From Cordilura impudica (taxonomy: Eukaryota > Arthropoda > Insecta > Diptera > Scathophagidae), in contig OY821519.1 of NCBI GenBank assembly GCA_963682025.1, positions 160,201,457 through 160,265,456 of the forward strand: DNA of 64,000 nt, read 5' to 3'. A program made the translations under genes and the position numbers. Below, piece by piece: positions 9,526-19,844 of this stretch. How positions within the stretch are numbered: position 1 is the first letter of the stretch; every line of letters starts with the position of its first letter. The notes beneath the pieces were generated by a model. It saw nothing but the letters and a program-made list of their open reading frames with translations, had not been told where the DNA came from and made no database searches.

Positions 9526-10827
9526 ATGGATGGAATATATAAATTAGTGGAAAATATAATAGTAAACGCCAGGAAGTCGACAGGCAGACCATATTCATTA
9601 GAAACAGTAAAATCAAAACGAGAAGAAATTAGCAAATTGCAATTTGATGCAAACACAATATTAGACGATTCAAAACTAACAAAAGTAGATAAGAATAAAC
9701 ACATAGAAAGATTCGCTAAGCTAAAGAAAGAGGCTTTAACAATTCTTCAATTGCACGAAGACAAAGACCAACAGACAAGTAGTAGTAATAGCAGTAATAC
9801 TGAAGAAGAATTTAATAGCGTAGAAGAAGAATCTAGTGAAACGCACACAATGGCGACGACTATTTTAAACACAACCGAGTTAGCGAATATTTCAAAATTA
9901 ATACCAACTTTCAATGGTGCTCGGGATGAACTCGAACCATTTGTCGCAAATGTTGAGATAATGAAGGAAACTATTTCTCCGGAAAAACATACCTCATTTT
10001 TTAATTTTATTTTTAGAACAAAATTAACAACCAAAGTACAGAACAGAATAAGACAAATCGCGGTGCCAACAAACATTGAAACTCTTTTGAGTTCAATCAA
10101 AAAAGCATACGGCATAAGAAAGTCACCAAACGTCATTTTGAATGAATTAACGAGTTTAGTGCAATCTGACTCAATACAGAAATTCACAGATCGGATAGAG
10201 ACTTTGACAATGGAATTAAACGAACTGCAAGTAAGTACGCTTGGTGAAACAAGCAGGGACACGGTAAGCAGTACGAATGCTATAATAGCATTCAATGCTT
10301 TCAAAAACGGACTGAAAAATAGGGAAGTTGTAAGAACGATAGAAGCAAGTAGGATAAAAACGCTTCACGAAGCTATTGAAATTGCTTTAGAGGCTTCATC
10401 CACCATAAGGCAAAATCAGATAATGTTCCATACAGCTCAGGTATCAAATTCCTCTAGAAACAATAATAACAATAATAATAATTCTAATAAAAACAACAAG
10501 TGCACTAGATGTGGCAGTAGACACGGCAGTAGATGCCATGCAGAAGGAAAAAATTGCGACAAATGTGGTGGTAGAAACCATTCCGCATCCATGTGTTTTA
10601 AGAACAACAATAATGGAAATAACAGAAACGGTAATAATAACCGAAATGGCAATGGGAACAATCAAAACAATAACAGAGGACAAAATAACTACAACAACCG
10701 AAATAACAATGGTAACCGTAATAATAGCGGAAACTATAGGGGAAATAACGGAAATAATAATGTCAACAGAAACCGTAATGTACACCATGTACAGGAACAG
10801 GGAACTTCCAGGATCCGGAGATTTTAG
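9526..10827 (+). CDS. gag: Element B Gag (capsid and nucleocapsid)
   Basis: 433 aa. The ATG at 9526 is the first in the frame. The N-terminal part (1-115) is charged with a Ser/Glu-rich linker. The capsid region runs about 120-310 (LIPTFNGARDEL, typical of mdg1/412). The nucleocapsid has two zinc knuckles at about 327-360 (C-x2-C-x3-H-x3-C, then C-x2-C-x4-H-x4-C), followed by a long Asn/Gly/Arg tail coded by AAC/AAT repeats. It forms the virus-like particle and binds RNA in the cytoplasm. The frame overlaps pol, which lies in the +1 frame, so Pol is probably made by frameshifting near the 3' end of gag. Confidence 0.92.
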   Translation: MDGIYKLVENIIVNARKSTGRPYSLETVKSKREEISKLQFDANTILDDSKLTKVDKNKHIERFAKLKKEALTILQLHEDKDQQTSSSNSSNTEEEFNSVEEESSETHTMATTILNTTELANISKLIPTFNGARDELEPFVANVEIMKETISPEKHTSFFNFIFRTKLTTKVQNRIRQIAVPTNIETLLSSIKKAYGIRKSPNVILNELTSLVQSDSIQKFTDRIETLTMELNELQVSTLGETSRDTVSSTNAIIAFNAFKNGLKNREVVRTIEASRIKTLHEAIEIALEASSTIRQNQIMFHTAQVSNSSRNNNNNNNNSNKNNKCTRCGSRHGSRCHAEGKNCDKCGGRNHSASMCFKNNNNGNNRNGNNNRNGNGNNQNNNRGQNNYNNRNNNGNRNNSGNYRGNNGNNNVNRNRNVHHVQEQGTSRIRRF

Positions 10828-13294
10828 TGTACCAGGAATCTTCGGAACAAAACCTGTAAACACCAAAAGTATATTTAGTATTTCATCCGATCTTAAAAAC
10901 TATGTAAAGTTAAATGTGCAAGACACGGATAACACTTTAACATTTTTGATTGACACAGGAGCCGATGTCTCTTTGTGCAAGGAAGATTTGTTAAACAATC
11001 ATAGAGAAGACCCGGATGATTATTGTTACCTAACGGGTATTTCCAAAGAGGAAATAAAATCATTAGGTTCAACGAACATTACGATAAAATTTGGTGATAC
11101 AGTAATTGATCACAAGATACAACTGGTCAAATATAATTTTCCTATCTATACCGATGGTATATTGGGACGAGATTTCCTTTGCAAATATAACTGTAACATA
11201 GATTATGACAAATTTATATTAAAGGTAAATACTGGACAAGACATTATACCATTACCAATACACGATAACAGATTCAGTGTAAATTTCGTGAAAATTCCAC
11301 CAAGAAGTGAGGTGGTAGTACCATTCGAATTAAATATTGAAGAGGATGGAGTAATATGCAGTCGTGAGATTGCAGAGGGCATATTTTTGGCGAACGCCAT
11401 AGTACCGAAAAATGGTAATAAACACATCAAATTACTGAATGTTTTAGACAAAACAACAGTAATAAGAAATTTAAAAATAGAAACGATACCACTAAAGAAC
11501 TATGAGATTTTTAGAACCAATAGTAATACGGATCATACAAAATATAATAGCGAGCGATTCGATAAACTATTAAACGAACTAAATTTAAACATTGATGACG
11601 ATAATGCGAAAGATGAACTTATTAGGATTTTGAGAAAATATCAATCGATTTTCCATTTGGAAAATGAAAATTTAACAACAAACAATTTTTATAATCAAAC
11701 AATACGATTAAATGACACTAGTCCAGTGTACATAAAAAATTATCGCTTACCTCAAACACACACGGAGGAGATAAATAGACAAGTAAGGGAATTATTGGAA
11801 CAGAACATAATAGAAGCATCCATAAGTCCATATAATGCTCCACTTTTATTAGTTCCAAAAAAGGGACAAAAAGATCTTGGCAAATGGAGACTAGTAGTAG
11901 ATTTTAGAAAACTTAATGACAAAATAGTTAATGATAAATTTCCATTGACACGAATTGACGACATTTTGGATAAATTAGGAAGGGCGAAATATTTTTCTAC
12001 TCTAGATATGACAAGTTCATTCCATAAAATAGAGCTTGACAAAAATTCGAGACCATTCACAGCCTTTTCAACTCCTAATGGACATTATCAATATACTAGA
12101 TTACCATTTGGTTTAAAGATATCTTCAAATAGCTTTCAGAGAATGCTTACAATAGCACTGTCTGGGTTAGAATCTGAGGCATTTTTATACGTGGACGACA
12201 TAATTGTTTTTGGATGTAGTTTGAAACATCATAATGAGAATTTAATGAACATTTTTACTAGATTATCTAAATATAATCTCAGGTTAAATGCGAGAAAATG
12301 TTGTTTCCTTAGACCGGAAGTTGTATACTTAGGGCACTTGATAACAGCAAACGGTATCAAGCCAGACCCGAGTAAGTATGATGCAATTTCAAAGTATCCA
12401 ATTCCTGAAAATTCCGACGATGTGAGAAGATTTGTAGCTTTCTGCAATTACTATCGCAGATTTATAAAAAATTTCGCAGAAATTGCAAATTGTCTGAACG
12501 ACTTACTTAAGAAAAACACCAAGTTTGAGTGGACTGCGAAATGCCAATCGGCATTTGAGACCCTAAAGAACAATTTGATAAGCCCACCAGTTTTGCAATA
12601 TCCAGATTTTGATAAACCTTTTGTATTAACAACGGATGCATCGGATTTCGCGCTGGGCGCTATTTTATCTCAGGGCACAATAGGGGATGATTTACCAATA
12701 TCTTATGCAAGTAGATCCCTTAACAAACACGAGAAAAATAAACCCGTGATTGAGAAGGAATTACTGGGCATATACTGGGGTATACAATTTTTTAGACCGT
12801 ATTTATATGGTAGAAAATTCACGGTTGTAACAGATCATCGACCACTAATATCTTTGTTTTCTCATAAAAATCCAAGTTCGAAACTAACGCGAATACGATT
12901 AGAACTTTCTGATTATGATTTCGATATCGTATACAAGAAAGGATCCACCAATACCAATGCGGATGCATTATCACGAATAAAATTAGATTCCACAATACTA
13001 AAAAGTATGATACCAGTAGAGAATGATGAAAATATAAAGAAAACGCTAGTAGTAACAAGAGGGATGAACAAAAAGTCATTAAATAGAGAAAATATCAATA
13101 GCAAAACTCGCAGCGAGTCTGATCAACTCCATATGTGGGATTGCACTTCCATCAATGATATAAAACATGCATGTAAATTGAAATTTGTATTAGAAAAAAG
13201 GCCAATAGAAGATATATTTAGATACGTTACAGAAAACGATAAGTGTAATAGAGAAATGCGCATTATTGGAGAAGCTATCATCTTATTTGAGTAA
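10760..13294 (+). CDS. pol: Element B Pol: protease, reverse transcriptase, RNase H
   Basis: The frame is open from 10511 (the part before about 10760 is the out-of-frame shadow of the gag Asn tail). Protease: LIDTGADVSLC near 10947-10980 and LGRDFLCKYNC. RT: RLVVDFRKLN, STLDMTSSFHKIEL (first Asp), LPFGLKIS, and YVDD near 12187 with both catalytic Asp. RNase H: TTDASDFALGA, EKELLGIYWG, VTDHRPL and NADALSRI, all four acidic sites kept. The frame stops at 13292 after a single-base indel near 13250-13270; integrase continues in another frame. It makes the DNA copy of the element in the particle. Confidence 0.92.
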   Translation: MSTETVMYTMYRNRELPGSGDFSVPGIFGTKPVNTKSIFSISSDLKNYVKLNVQDTDNTLTFLIDTGADVSLCKEDLLNNHREDPDDYCYLTGISKEEIKSLGSTNITIKFGDTVIDHKIQLVKYNFPIYTDGILGRDFLCKYNCNIDYDKFILKVNTGQDIIPLPIHDNRFSVNFVKIPPRSEVVVPFELNIEEDGVICSREIAEGIFLANAIVPKNGNKHIKLLNVLDKTTVIRNLKIETIPLKNYEIFRTNSNTDHTKYNSERFDKLLNELNLNIDDDNAKDELIRILRKYQSIFHLENENLTTNNFYNQTIRLNDTSPVYIKNYRLPQTHTEEINRQVRELLEQNIIEASISPYNAPLLLVPKKGQKDLGKWRLVVDFRKLNDKIVNDKFPLTRIDDILDKLGRAKYFSTLDMTSSFHKIELDKNSRPFTAFSTPNGHYQYTRLPFGLKISSNSFQRMLTIALSGLESEAFLYVDDIIVFGCSLKHHNENLMNIFTRLSKYNLRLNARKCCFLRPEVVYLGHLITANGIKPDPSKYDAISKYPIPENSDDVRRFVAFCNYYRRFIKNFAEIANCLNDLLKKNTKFEWTAKCQSAFETLKNNLISPPVLQYPDFDKPFVLTTDASDFALGAILSQGTIGDDLPISYASRSLNKHEKNKPVIEKELLGIYWGIQFFRPYLYGRKFTVVTDHRPLISLFSHKNPSSKLTRIRLELSDYDFDIVYKKGSTNTNADALSRIKLDSTILKSMIPVENDENIKKTLVVTRGMNKKSLNRENINSKTRSESDQLHMWDCTSINDIKHACKLKFVLEKRPIEDIFRYVTENDKCNREMRIIGEAIILFE

Positions 13295-14042
13295 AGGTAA
13301 TGAGAAAAAATTTGCCATCGCAAGAGATGATGCAATATTTAGTATAATAACCGCGGAAGAATTAAAGGCCAAATATAATGAACTGAATAAATCAAGTAGT
13401 AATGACGTAACAATAATGATGTATAGTAAACCTCAAAACATACTAAGCGAAGATAGAAAAAGGGAACTCATAGAATTATTTCATAATACCCCACAGGGAG
13501 GACATTTTGGAGTAAGAAAAACTCTACTCAAACTAAAACAACGATACATATGGAAAAATATGTACAAAATGGTGAAACAATATATTTCCAGGTGTGATCT
13601 CTGCCAGAGGAATAAGCAGATTAGACACACCAGGGAACCACTTTGTGTTACGGATACGCCCACACAGAGTTTTGAAACAGTTGTAATCGATACAGTTGGA
13701 CCACTACGTCCATCGAGGAATTATCGTTACATTTTGACAATGCAATGCGAACTAACAAAATATGTTATAGCATGCCCCATGGAAACAAAAGAAGCGAAGT
13801 CCATAGCAAAGGCATTGACTGAAAACCTAATATTGAAATATGGGATATTTAAAGTTTTGAAATCGGACAGAGGGACAGAGTTTACAAACGAACTAATAAG
13901 GGAGATATGTGAATTATTGAAAATTGAACAACGATTTTCAACTCCTTATCATCATGAGACTTTAGGCACAGTAGAAAGGAACCATAGGGTTCTAAATGAA
14001 TACTTTTTGTCTTTTGTAGAAGGTGATAATTGGGAACAATAG
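13266..14042 (+). CDS. pol: Element B integrase N-terminal and core, stopped by TAG
   Basis: The zinc domain reads HNTPQGGHFG ... CDLCQRN (HHCC). The core shows VVIDTVGPL (first Asp), KSDRGTEF (second Asp) and HHETLGTVERNHR (catalytic Glu). All three catalytic residues are present. The frame ends at TAG 14040-14042 where relatives have Trp (NWEQ then stop then IPYYAFAYN): a single G-to-A change. The Met at 13266 is probably not a real start. The true protein is the C-terminal part of Pol, separated by an upstream frameshift. Confidence 0.88.
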   Translation: MEKLSSYLSKGNEKKFAIARDDAIFSIITAEELKAKYNELNKSSSNDVTIMMYSKPQNILSEDRKRELIELFHNTPQGGHFGVRKTLLKLKQRYIWKNMYKMVKQYISRCDLCQRNKQIRHTREPLCVTDTPTQSFETVVIDTVGPLRPSRNYRYILTMQCELTKYVIACPMETKEAKSIAKALTENLILKYGIFKVLKSDRGTEFTNELIREICELLKIEQRFSTPYHHETLGTVERNHRVLNEYFLSFVEGDNWEQ

Positions 14043-14471
14043 ATTCCTTATTATGCATTCGCATACAATGTAACTCCTCATGTAGATACTGAGTACTCCC
14101 CATTCGAATTGCTATTTGGAAGGTTACCAAGTTTACCAGGTGATGAGATCGCGAATCACCCACAGGTTTACAATTTGGAGAACTATGCTAACGAATTAAA
14201 AGTCAGATTGAAAAATTCACTAGATTATGCAAGAAAAATTACCGAAAAAATAAAAAACGATAGAAAAACAGATTCTTATAATAAAGCAAATAGTATAAAT
14301 TTAGAAATAGGAGATTTAGTATTAGTTAGAGTAGAAAGTAGGAAGAAAAACGAGACACCATATAAAGGTCCTTATACTATAGTAGAGATAAATGAGCTAA
14401 ACGTATCAGTAAAAGTAGGAAATAAAATTAAGACGTACCATAAGAACTTATTAAAGAAATATACCATCTAA
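14043..14471 (+). CDS. pol: Element B integrase C-terminal part
   Basis: The same frame continues after the TAG with IPYYAFAYNV and SPFELLFGRLPSLPGDE, then a helical Lys/Asn-rich stretch, then a GPY-type tail (IGDLVLVRVES, TPYKGPYTIVEI) and KTYHKNLLKKY before TAA. The C-terminal domain binds DNA and helps target choice. Read-through of the TAG would join it to the core. Confidence 0.88.
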   Translation: MPYYAFAYNVTPHVDTEYSPFELLFGRLPSLPGDEIANHPQVYNLENYANELKVRLKNSLDYARKITEKIKNDRKTDSYNKANSINLEIGDLVLVRVESRKKNETPYKGPYTIVEINELNVSVKVGNKIKTYHKNLLKKYTI

Positions 14472-14785
14472 GCAAAAACAACTTGTAAAGATAGCAATAA
14501 GAAAACATATATTTTAAGCCATAAAATAAAACAACTAAATAAACAGAACATTTTTTTTTCCAAGTCAATAAAAGAAATTTTGTTTTGCTATAATTAAATA
14601 AAGAATAAAATTGTAAAATTCATTGAACTAAGTATTACATTACAAAAATATATGGATAAATAGAATAAATATAAATGTATTATAGACATGGGTATGCACT
14701 ATTGAACACACACGACAATTAAATCCTCAAATTTCTGTTAAATTATTTTTCACAAAAATTTGACGATTTCCTTGAAGGGCGGTGG
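14472..14785 (+). other. Element B 3' untranslated region and polypurine tract
   Basis: Very A-rich, with no open frame of note. It ends in GAAGGGCGGTGG (14774-14785) directly before the 3' LTR, the plus-strand priming polypurine tract. No env-like ORF is present. Confidence 0.75.
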
Positions 14786-15365
14786 TGTAAAATGCATACT
14801 TACGATACATAGGATACAAAAGAGAATGACAAGATTTAATGTGAAAAACAAAACACTTATAAACATGAAAAACAAAACACTTATGAATATGAAAAACAAA
14901 CCACTCATAAAATTTGACCACCCAAATTTACAAAGTAAAACTGCCATAAACCTTAACTAGTAACATTGAACACCATATGAGTAATGTACTATAAAGGGTG
15001 TCATATTATTATAAGCGGCAATGTCAAAACAAATTCAAGATCAACTAACGTATGTTGACAAACACATGTATGGTGTATGGTCATGGGTGTAGTATGATTC
15101 ATTCATAGGCGACTTTGTATTTCTTAGTATTATTCATTAATGAGCGTCTATTTTGTATCGTAGTACGTATAGTGAAATTAGTATATAAGCTACTCTAGTT
15201 TTAGCAACCAGGGCAATTGTAAATAGAACGTAAAACTATAAAGTTCTTATAAAAGAACTGACAAGAAAAGATAAATAAAATACTAGTAAAAATAATAATA
15301 TAAAAATGAAACGTGTTTTAATGTACGGCAAGAACTAAATACAGAACCAGCACGTAAACAGCACA
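14786..15365 (+). repeat. 3' LTR of element B
   Basis: 580 bp, TGTAAAATGC to AACAGCACA. It differs from the 5' LTR at about five positions (for example TGGGTTTAG versus TGGGTGTAG, TTGTTAG versus TTCTTAG) and by one extra base (GAACACC versus GAAACC), roughly 0.9 percent. Confidence 0.95.
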
Positions 15366-15369
15366 ATAA

Positions 15370-15617
15370 TTTTTTTTTTTAAATAATCAGTGTATGAGTC
15401 CTAAGAGCAACAATTACGTGTTACTTTTATGGATTACATCGGACAAAACAGAATGGTTCAACTGTAGTGAAATATCAAAAAAAAAAAAAAAAAAAAAAAA
15501 CCGAAGGGTTGTTGTAAAATAAATCTTAACCGTGAATAAAGAACAATCGGTTGAGACAAATCATTTTAACATGTAACGAAATGTAAAATATAAATGTTTT
15601 ATTAACGAATATTGTCA
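15370..15617 (+). other. Element A leader after element B
   Basis: This is the rest of the split tandem repeat, then ordinary leader with a pure A-run of about 22 at 15478-15500. No coding region. A poly-A run inside a leader could be an insertion scar, but I see no retroposon body next to it. Confidence 0.5.
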
Positions 15618-15832
15618 CAATGAGCAAACGGAATACGGAACAATAAAATTTATCAAAGCATTGTTAAACAATTAAACAATGAACAACAAATTGAAGCGGC
15701 CTTAATAGCCAGAGCAGTAACAACATTATCAGCATCAACACAATCACCACAAGTACCTACTCCTGATAATAACGAAATCTGTGTAAAACCACCACAACGT
15801 CAGCAGCACCTTATGTACCCATAGCAGCAATG
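15618..15832 (+). pseudogene. Element A leader ORF remnant
   Basis: A frame ending at TAG near 15820 reads EQQIEAALIARAVTTLSAS, then SPQVPTPDNNE and PPQRQQHLMYP. The start is broken by stops near 15660-15685. It sits where element B has its KPEI-LGPKP ORF, but I do not see that motif, so it may be an unrelated or degraded upstream ORF. Confidence 0.35.
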
Positions 15833-16216
15833 AAAATTAAGTGATACATTTAAGAAAATAATATTTTATATAAATATTTCACATTTTAAAATTAAATTTT
15901 TTGGTTAAATAAATAATTACATTGATGTCTAAAATCAATTTTTATACAAATATAAAAATATAAATATAAATTTTCTAATACTATTTTTACAATATAATAA
16001 CGAACTAAAAATGTTTGATTTATTAACATAAGAGAGTTTTATAATAAACTTTTTTTATATATTAATATATATATGTATCCATTATTTAAATACCGAATTT
16101 CCAAACTGAAAGAAAAAGGATAACTTTATACAAATATCGGAATTTTTTTTAGAAAAAAGTACCTTGACCATAGAAAGGAAAATCTTTTGAATAAAGAGGA
16201 AATAGTATAAATTGAC

Positions 16217-16471
16217 ATGGGAGGAACGGAATCTAAAATAGAGAAACCTAACGCAAATGTAGTAACCAATATCGAGGATGTCGACCACACGAATCAAATA
16301 AATTCCTTGTTGTACCTCACATTGTGCTTAGTGGTGATAATCCTGTTTAACTGGCTACCAAAATTTTACCTTTTGCACAAAAGATCTCTTAAAAAGAGAT
16401 ACATGAGTAGAGGCGACAACCTTGATAAAGTTAAAATGAAGAAACAAAAATTTTCTTTTTTAATTAATTAA
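16217..16471 (+). CDS. Element A small ORF: one-pass membrane protein with myristoylation-like N-terminus
   Basis: An 84-aa protein begins MGGTESKIEKP: Gly at position 2 and Ser at position 6 match the N-myristoylation pattern. A hydrophobic segment (about residues 31-51, LLYLTLCLVVIILFNWL) follows, then a very basic tail (HKRSLKKRY ... KMKKQK). Element D has a related ORF on the minus strand (60241-60038): SKVEAP, then a hydrophobic segment, then KRYVKKQ. In element A it lies in the leader, before gag. It might anchor Gag or RNA to membranes; that is inference. The ORF is intact in an otherwise decayed element. Confidence 0.6.
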   Translation: MGGTESKIEKPNANVVTNIEDVDHTNQINSLLYLTLCLVVIILFNWLPKFYLLHKRSLKKRYMSRGDNLDKVKMKKQKFSFLIN

Positions 16472-16488
16472 TAGAATTAAATTCAGAT

Positions 16489-16599
16489 ATGTTTTACATT
16501 TTTTTTAATAATATTAATATGATGACACTATTAGTTACTTTAATTTTGATTTTAATATTATTTGTAGTAATCGAAAATACGAGTAATTGCCTATATTAA
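16489..16599 (+). CDS. Element A 36-residue hydrophobic microprotein ORF
   Basis: ATG at 16489, stop at 16597-16599. The middle is LLVTLILILILFVVI, one predicted membrane segment. It starts 18 bases after the previous ORF. It resembles in size, position and composition the 26-residue ORF of element B at 9198. In such AT-rich DNA, chance hydrophobic ORFs are common, so the case rests on the recurrence. Confidence 0.35.
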   Translation: MFYIFFNNINMMTLLVTLILILILFVVIENTSNCLY

Positions 16600-16716
16600 A
16601 AACGAAAAAAAAAAAGAAAAAGAAAAAAATTTTCCATACAATTCCAATATGATTATTGAATGAATTGTGACCGCATATTCTTGTTATGTATACACCTAAT
16701 AACACGGTCATAATTC

Positions 16717-16758
16717 TATATGTGACGCGACATGACGAAAGGGACCTTATCCTGCCAG
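16717..16758 (+). repeat. Left terminal inverted repeat of the DUF7869-type transposon
   Basis: It pairs with 21398-21439 on the other strand. The 42 bases differ at two sites (ATGACGAAA versus ATGAGGAAA; ATCCTGCC versus ATCTTGCC). Confidence 0.9.
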
Positions 16759-17165
16759 AGTAAAATTTTCAGTACAGGCCAAAACGTGAATTAAAGTCTA
16801 AATTTTATGTTGTGGGTTTTTGACACCTAACGCTACCTACATATCTTAAGATGAACTATAATTGATCGATTATTTGATTTTTTATCCGCAAGATGGTATA
16901 AAAGTACATTTTCCAAACCTCTACCCATGGTACCAGGATAAAGTTTCTAGCTGTCACTTTGTTTTGCTGTGATTGGTCCTTTGCTTTGGTTGCGTGTTTT
17001 TGAAGTTTTGCGCCGTGTATCTGCATCACATTATCGGTCATTTTCTTGTGTTTAATGAGCTGTGTTTGACACTTTAGAACTTTTAACCAACAACAAAATA
17101 TTGCCGTTCAGAGTGAATTGAGTTGCTACAAAAGTGTCTTTAGCGTGTTTTTACATAAAAATAAA

Positions 17166-19568
17166 ATGGATAAACATGAAATTGCCCAAATTATTGAAAA
17201 TTATTTTCCGGGTGATGTGCCTGATGAATTAAGAGAGGCGTATGAGGATTATTTTGTAATTGGTGGTAAAGATGAAGATTCGAGTGAAGATTCGGAGCTG
17301 GAAGACGGTGATCCCCCGCAACCTGTTGCACTTGATGAAAATGTTCAAGACTTTAATATTGATGACATACCGGTAAGTACCTAAACATAATAATAATATT
17401 ATATAGGTAATTATTTTAATTACCTGTATTTTTACGTAGGTAGGTATAATATTATTTATACCACCTAAACCGAAAAAAGTCTTGGACTTTTTGAATTTGC
17501 CTTCACCAATAAAATAACCTAGGTACCTACTTATTTTTCTTTTTACTTTTTTGTTGTAGGTCGTAGTAGTTAATCCAACTGTTGATAATAGCCTTGACAA
17601 CATACTAATTGAAATTGCCGACAGTGTAAATGCTGAAGAATCAAATATTATTGGGGATGAAAATGATGGGCTAGATGATGAGGTGCAATTGTGGGTAAGT
17701 TTTGTTTTTGGTACCTATAGAGTTCCTTGATCAACCAGTACAACTGTCCACCTCCACTCCCTACAGTACTTACTGTTGTGAAAAATAGGGAGTGGGGGTG
17801 AACAGTTCAATGGACGATCTGGAGGCTCTATAGTTACCAACTTAAAAATAATCCGTTTTCTATCAAATTAAATAGGAATATTATAATTTTTTAGTTCTGA
17901 TAAGCGAAAATCGTTTTCTCTGTTTGCAGGAACCAGTTTCTGGTCAGGATACCATCGCTGTGGACGATGCTAAATTAAAGGAAATGAAACAACTAGGTCG
18001 CTATGCAGATCATAGAATATACTAAAAACTGGAATAAGATCAGTGGAACAAAAAGAACGAAAACGACTGCGAGTAATTTACAAATTATCAGGAGTTGATT
18101 TATGCCAAGCACTGTTTTTATTTGCGAATGGAATAAAGATAAAGCGTTTTAAACGTATTTTGAAACATTATAAGGAAGAGGGATTGGTGCAGCTGACCCA
18201 CAAAAATCAAAAAGTTACGCCTAAACATTCTATCTCTCAAGAGGATGCGGAACATGTGATTTTTTCCATGTGAAATTATGCAGAAGATGCTGCACTTTTT
18301 ATGCCAGGGCGTCTAGCTAATCAACGTAATATTGTCAAACTTCTGCCATCGTCCGATACAAAACAAAACCTATTTTTGAATACAAACAGGCTGCTGAGGA
18401 ATCAAATATACGGGCTTTGGGTTTAAGTAGTTTTAAAAATATTTGGAACCAATTTTGTTCAGACTGCCAAAAAAGTACCGAAGCGCACAGTAATTTAAGA
18501 GGGTCTTCTGAAGAAGATAAAGAAGAATTTTTTAAAAAATTCCAAGAACATATTGATCGGGTTTATAAAGAACGGCGATATTACAAAAAAATTGTTCAAG
18601 ACACTATTAAAAATTTCAAGCAAGATCTTATGAAGTATGCTGAAAACGGCAAAGTCATTCAAAATTCATATGAAGGCAGCATACATTATAGCTTTGATTT
18701 TGCTCAGCAAATTCATATCCATCACGACTTACAACAACCAGTTCCGATTTGGCATCATGAGTGATACAAATTAAATACAGCACAACTTTTTCATACCTGA
18801 GTCCGTGCAAGATTCTAAGGGAGCTAACGCCATAGTCAGCTACCTTCCTTTTTACTTTGAGAATCATGATATTGGCGAAACAAAATTGCATTTGCATGCA
18901 GATAATTGCGTTGCTCAAAACAAGAACAATATTGTGATGGGATATCTGATATGGCGAATTTTAAAAACCTCGACAGCATTTCCCTTTCTTTTCTACTAGT
19001 TGGCCACACAAAATTCTCATGCGATCTTGCGTTTGGCATTTTTAAGAAAAAAATTAGGGTAAGCAAGGCAGGTTCCCTGAAACAAGTGGAGGATATTGCA
19101 CATTCATCAACTCCCACCAGTGGCCTAAACAAATCTGTAACAACAGGGACCGAGGAAGGAAATGTGTTAGTCCCACTGTACGACTGGCAGAGTTACTTCA
19201 ACAAGAAAAAGTGGAAAACAATCACAAATATTACAAAAATTAGTCATTTTGATTATTCTTCTACTGATAAAGGAGCTGTTCTCACCAGAACAACTTTGGA
19301 TGCCATTCCCATGCGACATGTAGTTGCAACCGACGCCAACGTGATGAATGACATTTCAGATTTTCCAGATCCAATCATTCCAGCTGGTTTATCAATTCAG
19401 AGAAAAAATATTTATATGAAAAAATTAGACCGTATTGTAGGGACGAGCATAAGGATTTACTATGCCCTAACCCTCCCACAGCTATTGCTGAGCACCAGTC
19501 CGAAAGTGAAGATGAACATCTCGATTCCGAAGAAGACAGCGCCCATGCTCCAAAGCGACCAAAAATAA
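17166..19568 (+). pseudogene. DUF7869-type transposase gene, three or more exons, broken
   Basis: Exon 1 (17166-17372) is acidic and ends at CCG/GTAAGT. Exon 2 (17560-17694) is bounded by TTGTTGTAG and GTAAGT. Exon 3 starts at 17940 after TTTGCAG. All three join in phase 0. Exon 3 meets a stop at 18023-18025 and continues in other frames: DLCQALFLFANGIKIKRFKRIL (18100-18180), ALGLSSFKNIW (18414), SFDFAQQIH (18690, first catalytic Asp region), LHLHADNCVAQNKNN (18890, second catalytic region) and LVGHTKFSCDLAFGIFKK (19000-19050). These phrases mark the insect DUF7869 family. Its likely job is cutting and joining the transposon ends. Several frameshifts. Confidence 0.8.
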
Positions 19569-19844
19569 CCTTGCGAAATAGAAGGAAGCTTTTCAATGCA
19601 AAGTAGAAGGAAAATATTTTCTACCCATTTTTTTTTTTAATTTTTCTATTTTTTTTCAAAAATGTGTTTACTTGGTACTTGCCTATATTGTAGTTTTACA
19701 AGCTTTTTAATGTTACATGTATACATAAAAAATTATTAATAAAAATATTATACTATTTCATTTCATTTATGAAAAAAAGGTCATGTGAGGACCCAATTTT
19801 GGGCAGAGCAAAACTTAACACACAACAGAGGTCTGGACAAGATA

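Larger units (their letters stand above)
8007..15365 (+). mobile_element. Element B: nearly intact mdg1/412-like Ty3/gypsy element, 7359 bp
   Basis: Two LTRs (8007-8585 and 14786-15365) have TG...CA ends and differ by about 5 substitutions and one 1-bp indel. The 4-bp target duplication ATAA (8003-8006 and 15366-15369) is perfect. A primer site (TGGCGATCCTGC) follows the 5' LTR and a purine tract precedes the 3' LTR. It encodes two or three small upstream ORFs, gag, and pol with protease, RT, RNase H and integrase. Only one frameshift (about 13250-13270) and one TAG stop (14040) break pol, so this is a recent insertion that was probably active shortly before. Confidence 0.95.

Noticed and set aside
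9747..10304. 185-aa minus-strand ORF
   Set aside because: Antisense shadow of Gag of element B.
10437..10866. Minus-strand ORFs of 74 and 140 aa, rich in Ile/Val/Ser
   Set aside because: They are the reverse reading of the AAC/AAT repeats coding the Asn-rich tail of element B Gag. No start context, no homology.
15478..15500. A-run as tail of a retroposon
   Set aside because: No retroposon body or target duplication found beside it.
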